A DNA stretch of 39,828 bases, taken from positions 1 to 39,828 of the forward strand of contig CAYLMK010000036.1 of the NCBI GenBank assembly GCA_964384945.1, in the 5' to 3' direction. This document shows positions 15,782 through 23,611 of this stretch, piece by piece. Numbering within the stretch: position 1 is the stretch's first letter; each line of letters starts with the position of its first letter. Both the position numbers and the translations under genes were made by a program. Under the pieces are notes generated by a model. That model had not been told where the DNA came from, made no database searches, and saw only the letters and a program-made list of their open reading frames with translations. The stretch comes from S015-6 sp964384945. Its GTDB lineage: Bacteria > Desulfobacterota > DSWW01.

Positions 15782-16483
15782 CTATGCGTCCTTTCGCTCA
15801 TCCTCCGCGGTCACGGGCGCAGGAACCTGTTTGGAGGGCGGACCCTTTCGGGTCAGGGCGCCGACCGGGCAGATATCCACACAACGCATACACTCCTCGC
15901 ATGCAAACGCCCCCAGCGGCTCGAGACGGAAGGGCGCGACCCGCGTGCGCAGTCCCCGGAACACGAAATCGAGAATTCCCGACTCTCCGATCCGGTTGCA
16001 TATCCAGACGCACTTCCCGCAAAGGATGCACCGGTTGGGGTTCAGGACGAATGCCGGGTGGCTGTCGTCGACGGGCGCCTCGGTGGGAAGCTTGCGAAAC
16101 CTCTTCGGGCGCAGGGAAACCTTGAGGGTCTTGGCCAGCCGCTGGAGCGCGCACGAACCGTTCCTCGCGCAGTTCTTGCAGTCCAGATCGTGGTGGCTCA
16201 TCAGGAGCTCAAAGGCGGTCTTGCGCAGTCGGTCGACCCTTTCGGACCGCGTGCGCACGCGCATGCCTGCGGCCACAGGTTCGCTGCAGGCGAGCACCGG
16301 AAGTTCCCTTCCCTCCACCTCCACGAAGCAAAGCCTGCAGGCCCCGAAGGGCTCCTCCCTCTCCCTCTCCGCACACAGGTGGGGAATCCCGATGCCGCTG
16401 TCCAGCGCGGCCCAGAGGATCTTCTCCCCAGCCCGGGCCTTGAACGGCGCGTCGTCGATGAAAAAGGTTACCTCTTCGCTCAT
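15782..16483 (-). CDS. HoxU/NuoG-N-terminal-like iron-sulfur subunit
   Basis: A 233-residue electron-transfer protein equal to the N-terminal part of NuoG and to HoxU of NAD-linked hydrogenases. It has a plant-type [2Fe-2S] domain (Cys 37, 49, 52, 66), a His-ligated [4Fe-4S] motif (His 98, Cys 102, 105, 111), and a two-cluster ferredoxin domain (CILCGKCVWICNR, and CEECMRCVDICPVGAL). No catalytic hydrogenase or molybdopterin domain is attached. It lies downstream of NuoE and NuoF genes in the same direction, so it is probably the third subunit of a soluble NAD(P)H-ferredoxin diaphorase that passes electrons to a partner encoded elsewhere. Confidence 0.9.
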   Translation of the reverse strand: MSEEVTFFIDDAPFKARAGEKILWAALDSGIGIPHLCAEREREEPFGACRLCFVEVEGRELPVLACSEPVAAGMRVRTRSERVDRLRKTAFELLMSHHDLDCKNCARNGSCALQRLAKTLKVSLRPKRFRKLPTEAPVDDSHPAFVLNPNRCILCGKCVWICNRIGESGILDFVFRGLRTRVAPFRLEPLGAFACEECMRCVDICPVGALTRKGPPSKQVPAPVTAEDERKDA

Positions 16484-16517
16484 CCTGTGATCCTGTACAC
16501 CTCTTCCGCGTGCCGTA

Positions 16518-16625
16518 TTGGTTATCGAGCTGGTAGCGGTTAGCTCTTGGCTTCTAGCTCCCCGCCCTCCCCCCTTTTTGCTCGCGTGCCCGTGTGCGCG
16601 CCCGTGCCCCTGCCCGGGAATGGGG
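16518..16625 (+). repeat. Modular low-complexity repeat, copy B
   Basis: Between the NuoF-like and HoxU-like genes, in the same order as copy A: degenerate TAGCT units (16527-16559), a CCCCGCCCTCCCCCC tract, then CGTGCCC/CGCCCGTGCCC units (16585-16616). A C/T-rich stretch of CCTTTCGCC-type units runs on to about 16735 and forms the last codons of the NuoF-like gene. Confidence 0.7.
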
Positions 16626-16684
16626 AGAGAGGCGAACGGGTACTTACGGATTACATGCCCGCCTTCGCCCTTGCCGTTTGCCCT

Positions 16685-18661
16685 TCACTCTTTCCCCTTT
16701 TCCCTTTCGCCTCTCGCCTTCTCGCCGTCCTTCGGCCTCTCCCCCCGGCTCGGCAGGTCCGCGAGGGGCGAGATCTTCCACACGGCCTTGTACTGGGGCG
16801 GACAGGCATCCATGCAGGCCCCGCACTGGATGCACAGGGCCTGATCGATCACCTTGATCCTCTTGGCGTTCACCCAGATCGCCTCGGTCGGGCAACTGCC
16901 GACACAGGCATCGCAGCTCCGCTCGCACCTTTCCGGGAGGATGTAGTAAGCGGTCAGGGCCGTGCATACCTTGGCCGGGCACGTTTTGCCCAGGATGTGG
17001 GCTTCGTACTCCTTGCGGAAATGACGGATCGTGGTCAGGATCGGGTTCGGTGCCGTCTTGCCCAGGTTGCAGAGAGACCCCAGCCGGATGTCCTCCGCAA
17101 GCGACTCGAGCAGGTCCAACTGCTCCATCGATCCCTCTCCCCGGCAGATATCCTCGAGGATCGAGAGCATCTGCTGCGTCCCGATCCGGCAGAAGGTGCA
17201 TTTCCCGCAGGACTCCTTCTGCGTGAAATCGAGAAAGAACCGGGCCGTCTCGACCATGCAGTTGTCCTCGTCCAGGACCACCATGCCCCCGGAGCCCATC
17301 ATTGCACCTGCTTCGCGCAGGGACTTGAACCCGATGGGCGTATCGAGGAGGCTCTCGGGCAGACAGCCCCCGGAGGGGCCGCCGATTTGAACCGCCTTGA
17401 AACGCTTCCCGTCCGGTATGCCGCCACCGATCTCAAAGATGAGCCGTCGAAGCGACGTCCCCATCGGCACCTCCACCAGGCCCGTGTTCAACACCTTGCC
17501 CGCCAGGGCAAACACCGTCGTGCCCCGGGTCCGGCCCGAGCCCAGGCGGGCAAAGGTCTCCCATCCCCCTTCCAGAATGCGCTGCGCGCTCGCAAAGGTC
17601 TTCACGTTGTTGATCACCGTGGGCTTCCCGTGAAGCCCCCGGTCGGACGGAAACGGCGGCCGGATCCTCGGCATTCCCCGCCGCCCCTCCACCGAGGCCA
17701 TCAGGGCCGTCTCTTCGCCGCAGACAAAGGCGCCGGCCGCCTGGAAGACCTCCAGGCGGAAATCGAACCCGCTCGCCAGGATGTTCCCGCCCAGAAGCCC
17801 TGCCCGCTCCGCCTTCGCAATCGCCTCCCGGACCTTCGCAACGGCCAGCGGATACTCGGCCCGGACATAGACCACTCCGCTCGAGGCGCCCACCGCCCAC
17901 CCGCAGATGGCCATGCCCTCCAAAACGCTGTGAGGGTCTCCTTCAAGCAAAGATCGATCCATGAAGGCTCCCGGGTCGCCCTCGTCCGCGTTGCACACAA
18001 CGATCTTCTCCGGGCCCGGGGCCTCCCTGCAGGCCTTCCACTTTCTCCATGTTTCGTATCCGGCCCCACCGAGACCCTTGAGCATCGAGCTTTTGATCTC
18101 CTCGATCACCTCCTCCGGGTCCATCTGCAGTGCCCTGGCCAGGCCGCCGTAGACCCCTGCGAGGACGGAGCTGTCCAGATCATCGGGATCGATCCTTCCG
18201 CAGTGCTTGAGCAGCGAACGGTGTTCGTGCGAGCTTCGCGGGAAGTCCTCCAGGGAGGGGACGAGCTCGTGGCGCTCCAGGGCGCCCAAAATATACTCGA
18301 AGCAGGGATCGTCCTCACCGAGGAACCGCTGCACAAGCACCCTGGCCACCCCGGGATTGACGGATCCGTAGAGGATCGGAGGCCACCCTTCCTTGCGGAT
18401 GGTCACGAGCGGCTCGGCATAGCAGTGCCCGTTGCAGCCCACCTCCACCACCCGTGCCTCGATCTTCCGCGCCTCGAGTTCTTCCCGGATCGCCCCCAGC
18501 GTTCCGAGCGCGCCGGCCGCACGTCCGCAGGTTGCGGTCCCGACCTGGATGATCGGGAGATCCTTGTTCGGCTCCGCGCCGGTTCGATCGAGAACCGCCT
18601 CCCGCAGCAGCGAATAGGCCTTCCGCACTCGATCCTTTCTATCGCTAGTCCCTGCAACCAT
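16685..18661 (-). CDS. NuoF/HydB-type FMN and NAD(P)H-binding diaphorase subunit
   Basis: A 658-residue flavoprotein with the HydB/HndC domain order. First comes an N-terminal thioredoxin-like [2Fe-2S] domain (Cys 45, 76 and 80 visible, one fewer than the usual four). The FMN/NAD(P)H domain follows (GLGGAGYETWRKW, NADEGDPGAFMDRS, GAFVCGEETALM), then an SLBB domain. Next is the NuoF [4Fe-4S] site (CGKCTFC and SLCNLG), and last a two-cluster ferredoxin domain (CDACVGSCP, CIQCGACMDACPP). This order is known from electron-bifurcating hydrogenases and related enzymes. The last 20 or so residues are Lys/Glu/Arg/Gly-rich and encoded by the repeat next to the gene, so the C-terminus has probably been rewritten. 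The Shine-Dalgarno before ATG 18661 is distant. Confidence 0.92.
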   Translation of the reverse strand: MVAGTSDRKDRVRKAYSLLREAVLDRTGAEPNKDLPIIQVGTATCGRAAGALGTLGAIREELEARKIEARVVEVGCNGHCYAEPLVTIRKEGWPPILYGSVNPGVARVLVQRFLGEDDPCFEYILGALERHELVPSLEDFPRSSHEHRSLLKHCGRIDPDDLDSSVLAGVYGGLARALQMDPEEVIEEIKSSMLKGLGGAGYETWRKWKACREAPGPEKIVVCNADEGDPGAFMDRSLLEGDPHSVLEGMAICGWAVGASSGVVYVRAEYPLAVAKVREAIAKAERAGLLGGNILASGFDFRLEVFQAAGAFVCGEETALMASVEGRRGMPRIRPPFPSDRGLHGKPTVINNVKTFASAQRILEGGWETFARLGSGRTRGTTVFALAGKVLNTGLVEVPMGTSLRRLIFEIGGGIPDGKRFKAVQIGGPSGGCLPESLLDTPIGFKSLREAGAMMGSGGMVVLDEDNCMVETARFFLDFTQKESCGKCTFCRIGTQQMLSILEDICRGEGSMEQLDLLESLAEDIRLGSLCNLGKTAPNPILTTIRHFRKEYEAHILGKTCPAKVCTALTAYYILPERCERSCDACVGSCPTEAIWVNAKRIKVIDQALCIQCGACMDACPPQYKAVWKISPLADLPSRGERPKDGEKARGEREKGKE

Positions 18662-18801
18662 GAAACGACCCGAACCTCTCGTTCTTGATGTCTTCCCTGT
18701 CTTTCATTCTGGCTCCGCGCCCTTTCCCCCGCGACAGGGGACGGTTCGCTTCCCGGGGGGCGCGAGAGCCCGCGGACGGCGCAGAGCGACCCGCTCATGC
18801 G

Positions 18802-19338
18802 TCAAGGCATTTTTTCGCTTTCGCCTTTCCCCTGGGTATCCCGGGCCCGCTTCTCAGCCAGCTCGACCGCAAGCAGGATTCCCTCCACGGTCGTGGGCAT
18901 CATGCGGCCGTGGACCTGCTCCCCGACAACCGCCACAGGTGCCATGGCGCAGCAGCCCACGCAGGCGACCCGGTCCAGGCTGTACAGGCGATCCTTGGTC
19001 ACCTCTCCCTCACGTATCCCCAGTTTCGTTTCCCAGACCTTGAGAATCGCGCTTCCTCCCTTGATGTGGCACGCGGTCCCCATACACATCTTCACCGGGT
19101 ATTTCCCCGGCGGGATCATCCGGAACTGGTTGTAGAAAGAGGCCACACCGAACACCGTTGCGGGAGAAATACCCTTGGCCTTCGCAACATCGATCATCGC
19201 CCGTCGAGGAAGGTACCCGAAACGGCTTTGCACTCTCTGCAACAAGGGGATCAGGCTGCTGTTTCCCGAATCCGGACAGCCAAGGATCTCCTTCATCCCC
19301 CGGGCGATCTCCTCTTCCTCTTCCGCTGGCTGCGACAC
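18802..19338 (-). CDS. NuoE/HydC-type [2Fe-2S] subunit
   Basis: A NuoE-like thioredoxin-fold ferredoxin that forms a dimer with the NuoF subunit. The helical N-terminus (SLIPLLQRVQSRFGYLP) and the cluster ligands CMGTAC and CVGCC are all present. The frame is open to an ATG at 19386, but that ATG overlaps a near-perfect -10 box (TATAAT, 19390-19385). If the promoter is real, that start would be upstream of the transcript. GTG 19338 has GGGGA five bases upstream and is preferred; ATG 19296 is a further option. It heads the minus-strand set NuoE, NuoF, HoxU-like, acyl-CoA synthetase. A 140-base gap precedes the NuoF gene. Confidence 0.85.
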   Translation of the reverse strand: MSQPAEEEEEIARGMKEILGCPDSGNSSLIPLLQRVQSRFGYLPRRAMIDVAKAKGISPATVFGVASFYNQFRMIPPGKYPVKMCMGTACHIKGGSAILKVWETKLGIREGEVTKDRLYSLDRVACVGCCAMAPVAVVGEQVHGRMMPTTVEGILLAVELAEKRARDTQGKGESEKMP

Positions 19339-19384
19339 GGCTTCCCCATGGCTCGATTCGAAACCAAAACATGTAGAATCTATC

Positions 19385-19413
19385 ATTATACCACGCAGCG
19401 GCTCTTCTATCAC
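19385..19413 (-). promoter_or_regulatory. Sigma-70-type promoter of the diaphorase operon
   Basis: On the minus strand GTGATA (19413-19408) and TATAAT (19390-19385) are 17 bases apart. Four of six -35 bases and all six -10 bases match consensus. The start point would be near 19378. It lies back to back with the panE-side promoter. Confidence 0.6.
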
Positions 19414-19420
19414 CTTCCCC

Positions 19421-19449
19421 TTGACACGGCGCGGGAATCCCCCTAGCTT
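19421..19449 (+). promoter_or_regulatory. Possible promoter of the panE-purL-purQ genes
   Basis: TTGACA (19421-19426) is followed after 17 bases by TAGCTT (19444-19449), a perfect -35 with a weak -10. The two divergent -35 boxes are only seven bases apart, so the two operons may compete for polymerase. Confidence 0.45.
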
Positions 19450-19521
19450 GGTAACCGGTTCACCGACCCTCGGAAAACGGCCGTCGTGCGCGCCCGGCGA
19501 CGGTCTCTGCAAGGGACACCC

Positions 19522-20460
19522 ATGCGCATTGCCATTGTGGGCGCAGGGGCCATGGGGCTTCTGTTCACCCACTTGCTCTCGAGAGACACACAGTCGGAGA
19601 TCTGGCTGCTGGACATCCATCCGGCCAGGGAACGGAAGATCCGGGAGGAGGGCCTCTGGGTGGAGGGCGTGAGCGGAGAGCATCACCTCCTTCCTCGGAT
19701 CACCTCCAGGCCCGAGGAGATCGGCCCTGCGGACCTCTTGATCCTCTGCGTGAAATCCCCGGACACCTTCGAGGCAGCGCAGAACGCAAGGCCCGCGGTC
19801 GGCCCGGACACGGGCGCCCTGACCCTGCAGAACGGCCTCGGAAACATCGAATCGATCGAGCGGGCCCTGGGAACGGGCCGCGCGCTCGGAGGCACCACCT
19901 CCATGGGCGCCACGGCGCTCGGGCCGAATCGAGTCCGACACGCCGGGTGGGGGGAGACGATCATCGGTGAGACGACCGGTCGGAAAACGAGGCGTGCGGC
20001 GGAGGTTCTGGAGGTGTTCCGCCGCGCCGGACTCGACGCCTCGTACACCGACAACCTGACCGGCCTGCTCTGGAGCAAGCTCATCATCAACGTGGGCATC
20101 AACGCATTGACGGCGCTGACCGGGATTCACAACGGCCGGCTTCTGCATCACGAGGGCACGCGGCGGGTGATGAAGGCGGCCGTGGAAGAGGCCGCGCAGG
20201 TCGCTCACGCCCAGGGGATTCGCCTGCTCTATGAAGATCCGGTGGGGAAGGTGGCGGCGGTCTGCGAGGCGACGGCCGGGAACATCGCCTCCATGCTGCA
20301 GGACGTATTGAGGCAGAGGAGGACGGAGATCGAGCAGATCAACGGTGCGGTGGTCCGCCATGCAGCCGGGCTGGGCCTCCGCGCGCCCGTAAACGAGACG
20401 CTGCTCGGGCTTGTCAAGACGCTCGAGGAAACTTACGCAGTGCGTATCCAAAAGGGATGA
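19522..20460 (+). CDS. Ketopantoate reductase family protein (PanE/ApbA)
   Basis: A 312-residue NADP-dependent 2-oxoacid reductase-like protein. The N-terminal Rossmann motif is IAIVGAGAMGLLF, and the C-terminal domain carries the family's catalytic and substrate-binding signature (GLLWSKLIINVGINALTAL with the key Lys, and NGRLL). PanE reduces ketopantoate to pantoate for coenzyme A synthesis; many paralogues have other substrates, so the exact reaction is not certain. The start at 19522 is backed by AAGGGA and by the glycine-rich motif beginning five residues in. The TGA stop overlaps a possible purL ATG (ATGA), consistent with translational coupling, though the metabolic link to purines is not obvious. 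Confidence 0.85.
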   Translation: MRIAIVGAGAMGLLFTHLLSRDTQSEIWLLDIHPARERKIREEGLWVEGVSGEHHLLPRITSRPEEIGPADLLILCVKSPDTFEAAQNARPAVGPDTGALTLQNGLGNIESIERALGTGRALGGTTSMGATALGPNRVRHAGWGETIIGETTGRKTRRAAEVLEVFRRAGLDASYTDNLTGLLWSKLIINVGINALTALTGIHNGRLLHHEGTRRVMKAAVEEAAQVAHAQGIRLLYEDPVGKVAAVCEATAGNIASMLQDVLRQRRTEIEQINGAVVRHAAGLGLRAPVNETLLGLVKTLEETYAVRIQKG

Positions 20461-20474
20461 AGGGGCGAAAGCAC

Positions 20475-23400
20475 ATGGGTGTGCGGATCGAAGTCGCCGT
20501 GAAACCCGACCTCCCCGACCCAAGGGGCAACCGGTTCCGCAAGCGCATCGAGGAGGATCACGGCTTGCGGGTCGCATCCGTACGGATCCTCGATGTGTAC
20601 CACGTGGACAAGCCCCTCCCAGAGGAGCAGCTCGAGGCCTGCCGTCAGGGGCTGTTCACCGACCCCCTCACGCAACGTTCTTCCCTGGGGCCCCTGCCCG
20701 GCAAGGCGTTCGACTGGATGATCGAGATCGGTTTTCTGCCCGGCGTGACGGATAATGTGGGCGGCACATCCCGGGAGGCGATCGAAGACCTCCTGGGCAT
20801 CCGGTTCCAAGCGGGGGAGTCGGTCTATTCGGCGGAGCAGATCCTGCTCGAGGGTGTCCTGTCCGAGGAACAGGTGCGGCGGATTGCAATGATCCGCTAC
20901 AACCCCCTGATCCAGCGGGCGTGGATCCAGAGCCGTGCGGAATGGGAAAAGGATCCGATGGACCGCCGGGTTTATGTGCCCAAGGTCCAACTCGCGCCGA
21001 GCAAGCGGGTCGAGACGGTCAGCCTGAACGTGGACGACGAGGAACTCGGCCGGCTGGGCAGAGAGGGGATCCCCGAGCGTGGCCAAGACGGGGGCGCCAC
21101 CGAGCGGCGCGGGCCCCTCGCCCTGGACATGGCCACCCTGAAGGTCATCCGCGACCACTTCAACCGGCTCGGGAGAGATCCCACCGACATCGAGCTGGAG
21201 TCGATCGCCCAGACCTGGTCCGAACACTGCAAACACACGATCTTCGCCGCCCGCATTGATGAGGTCGACAGCCTGTACAAGACGTACATTCAGGGCGCGA
21301 CCCGGGAGATCCGAGCCCGCCTGGGGAAAGACGACTGGTGCCTTTCCGTCTTCCGGGACAACTCCGGCGTGATACGACTGAACCGGGACTGGAGCGTCTG
21401 CTACAAGGTGGAGACCCACAACAGCCCCTCCGCACTGGACCCTTACGGAGGGGCCATCACCGGGATCGTGGGCGTGAACCGGGATCCGCTCGGGACCGGC
21501 ATGGGGGCGCGGCTCATCGTCAACACGTACGGATTCTGCTTCGGGGATCCCTACTACCGAGGCAGTCCCTATTATCGCCTGCCGGGACGCCGGGAGCCCA
21601 CCCTGCACCCCAAGGTGATCTTCGAGGGGGTTCGGGAAGGAGTCGAGCACGGAGGCAACAAGAGCGGAATTCCGACCTCCTGGGGATTCCTGACCTTCGA
21701 CGAACGTTACATGGGGAAGCCGCTGGTGTTCGTGGGCACGGTGGGCCTTCTCCCGGCGACCCTGCACGGCAGGCCCGCGCACCGGAAGGGGGCCCGACCC
21801 GGAGACCGGATCCTGATGGCAGGGGGCCGCGTGGGCAAGGACGGGATCCACGGGGCCACTTTCTCGTCCGAGGCCATGCATGCGGGAAGCCCGGCCACGG
21901 CGGTCCAGATCGGTGACCCGATCACCCAGAAGAAGCTGGCCGACGCACAGATCGAGATCCGGGACCTCGGGCTCTACCACTCCGTGACGGACAACGGGGC
22001 CGGCGGGCTGTCGTGTTCCGTCGCCGAAATGGCCCGTGAGTGCGGCGGGTGCCGGGTCATGCTCGATCAGGTGCCGATCAAGTACGAGGGCCTGCTGCCC
22101 TATGAGATCTGGATCAGCGAGTCCCAGGAGAGGATGACCTACGCGGTTCCGCCGGAGAACGTGGACAAGTTTCAGGACCTGATGCGCCGGCGGGGCGTGG
22201 AGGCTACCGTGATCGGAGAGTTCACGGATGACGGACGCTGCGTCGTCGAATTCGAGGGCCGCCCCATCCTGGACCTGGACATGGATTTTCTCCACAACGG
22301 AAACCCGCAGAAGATCCTCCGGAGCACCAACACGGAACGCGCGCTTCCGGAACCCGACTTCCCGGAACCGGAGGACATGGCCGCCGCCCTGAGGAAGATG
22401 CTGGGCCGATTGAACCTCTGCAGCAAGGAATACGTGATCCGGCAGTTCGACCACGAGGTGCAGGCCGGCTCGGTCGTCAAGCCGCTGGTGGGCAAGTTTC
22501 AGGACGTGGCGAGCGACGCTGCGGTCGTCCGCCCTCTCCTCGACCTACCGGCGGGCATCGGGCTGTCCCACGGCCTCTACCCGAGCTATGGAGACATCGA
22601 TCCGTACTGGATGGCCGCCTGCGCCGTCGACACGGCCATCCGCAACCTGGTGGCCGTCGGGGCCGTCCCGGAACGAATCGCCCTTTTGGACAACTTCTGC
22701 TGGTCGAGTTCGGACGAGACCGAAAGGCTGGGCCAGCTGAAGCGCGCGGCCCGCGCCTGCTATGATTTCGCGGTCGCCTACGGCACCCCGTTCATATCCG
22801 GCAAGGACAGCATGTACAACGACTTCAAGGGGTTTGACGAGTTCGACCGGCCCGTGAAGATCTCGGTGCCCCCTACCCTCCTGATCAGCTCCCTCGGGTT
22901 CCTGGAAGACGTGTCCCGGAGCGTCACCCTGGACGCCAAGGCACCGGAAGACCGGCTCTACCTCCTGGGCGCGACCCGCGACGAACTCGGCGCCTCGGAG
23001 TACTATGCCTTCATGGGAGAGACCCTTACGGGACAGCGCTTCATCGGAAACCGCGTCCCCCGCGTGGACGCAGGCAGGAATGCGGGAATGTACCGTGCCC
23101 TTCATCAGGCGATCCGCAGAGGTCTGGTATCCGCCTCGGCGAGCCTGGGCCTGGGGGGCCTGGCAACGGCCGCTTCCAAAATGGCCCTGGGAGGCGACCT
23201 CGGGGTGGAGATCGATCTTGCCGCCGTCATCACCGAGCCGGGGCGCGGACTCCGGACGGACCGAATCCTCTATTCCGAATCCCAGGGCAGGATCCTGGTC
23301 ACGGTTCGCCCGGAAAACGAAGGGGCCTTCCTCGCCCTTTTGGCCGGGATCCCGTGCAGCCGGGTAGGCCGCATCACGGAAGAGCCCTTTCTCCGTGTTC

Positions 23401-23480
23401 GGCGCACAGACGGCGGAGTCAGCATCGACGAGGGCCTCGCGGGCCTGCGGGAGGCATACAAAAAAACGTTGTGGTGGTAA
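20475..23480 (+). CDS. purL: Phosphoribosylformylglycinamidine synthase, PurS-PurL form
   Basis: A 1001-residue synthetase that converts FGAR to FGAM in purine synthesis, taking ammonia from PurQ. Residues 1 to about 180 hold two PurS-like halves (VRIEVAVKPDLPDPRG, and WMIEIGFLPGVTDNVGG). The two ATP-grasp-unrelated PurL halves follow with TWSEHCKHT, HNSPSALDPYGGA, HGGNKSGIPT, DNGAGGLSCSVAEMA, SGKDSMYND and LGLGGLATAASKMALGG. There is no glutaminase domain; PurQ is separate downstream. The start is ATG 20475 (AGGGG nine bases upstream); an ATG six codons earlier at 20457 overlaps the panE stop. The form resembles large PurL with its glutaminase split off. Confidence 0.93.
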   Translation: MGVRIEVAVKPDLPDPRGNRFRKRIEEDHGLRVASVRILDVYHVDKPLPEEQLEACRQGLFTDPLTQRSSLGPLPGKAFDWMIEIGFLPGVTDNVGGTSREAIEDLLGIRFQAGESVYSAEQILLEGVLSEEQVRRIAMIRYNPLIQRAWIQSRAEWEKDPMDRRVYVPKVQLAPSKRVETVSLNVDDEELGRLGREGIPERGQDGGATERRGPLALDMATLKVIRDHFNRLGRDPTDIELESIAQTWSEHCKHTIFAARIDEVDSLYKTYIQGATREIRARLGKDDWCLSVFRDNSGVIRLNRDWSVCYKVETHNSPSALDPYGGAITGIVGVNRDPLGTGMGARLIVNTYGFCFGDPYYRGSPYYRLPGRREPTLHPKVIFEGVREGVEHGGNKSGIPTSWGFLTFDERYMGKPLVFVGTVGLLPATLHGRPAHRKGARPGDRILMAGGRVGKDGIHGATFSSEAMHAGSPATAVQIGDPITQKKLADAQIEIRDLGLYHSVTDNGAGGLSCSVAEMARECGGCRVMLDQVPIKYEGLLPYEIWISESQERMTYAVPPENVDKFQDLMRRRGVEATVIGEFTDDGRCVVEFEGRPILDLDMDFLHNGNPQKILRSTNTERALPEPDFPEPEDMAAALRKMLGRLNLCSKEYVIRQFDHEVQAGSVVKPLVGKFQDVASDAAVVRPLLDLPAGIGLSHGLYPSYGDIDPYWMAACAVDTAIRNLVAVGAVPERIALLDNFCWSSSDETERLGQLKRAARACYDFAVAYGTPFISGKDSMYNDFKGFDEFDRPVKISVPPTLLISSLGFLEDVSRSVTLDAKAPEDRLYLLGATRDELGASEYYAFMGETLTGQRFIGNRVPRVDAGRNAGMYRALHQAIRRGLVSASASLGLGGLATAASKMALGGDLGVEIDLAAVITEPGRGLRTDRILYSESQGRILVTVRPENEGAFLALLAGIPCSRVGRITEEPFLRVRRTDGGVSIDEGLAGLREAYKKTLWW

Positions 23481-23490
23481 AACCGTAAGC

Positions 23491-23607
23491 ATTAGACTCT
23501 TAGCTTTTTGCTTTTCGCCCACCGCCCTCCCTCCCGGCGAATGCCGGCTCGGGGCAAGGGCTGGAAACGAAAGGCTGACAGGTGAGAGCGAACAGCTAGA
23601 GGCTGGA
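23491..23607 (+). repeat. Degenerate modular repeat between purL and purQ, copy D
   Basis: TTAGACTCTTAGCT (23493-23506), a CCACCGCCCTCCCTCCC tract (23519-23535), then G/A-rich AAACGAAAGG and AGCTAGAGGCTGG pieces up to the purQ ribosome-binding site. The order (TTAGCT units, C tract, GA-rich) matches the plus-strand order of copies A and B in weaker form. It lengthens an otherwise tight purL-purQ junction to 131 bases. Confidence 0.5.
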
Positions 23608-23611
23608 GACC

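Noticed and set aside
18802..20577. A 591-codon minus frame that extends the NuoE-like gene upstream through panE
   Set aside because: The upstream part is antisense to panE; only the final part matches NuoE, and a promoter lies between them.
20433..22454. A 673-codon open frame on the minus strand across purL
   Set aside because: It is antisense to purL, whose motifs are all intact; long antisense frames are expected in GC-rich coding DNA. It has no domain I recognise.
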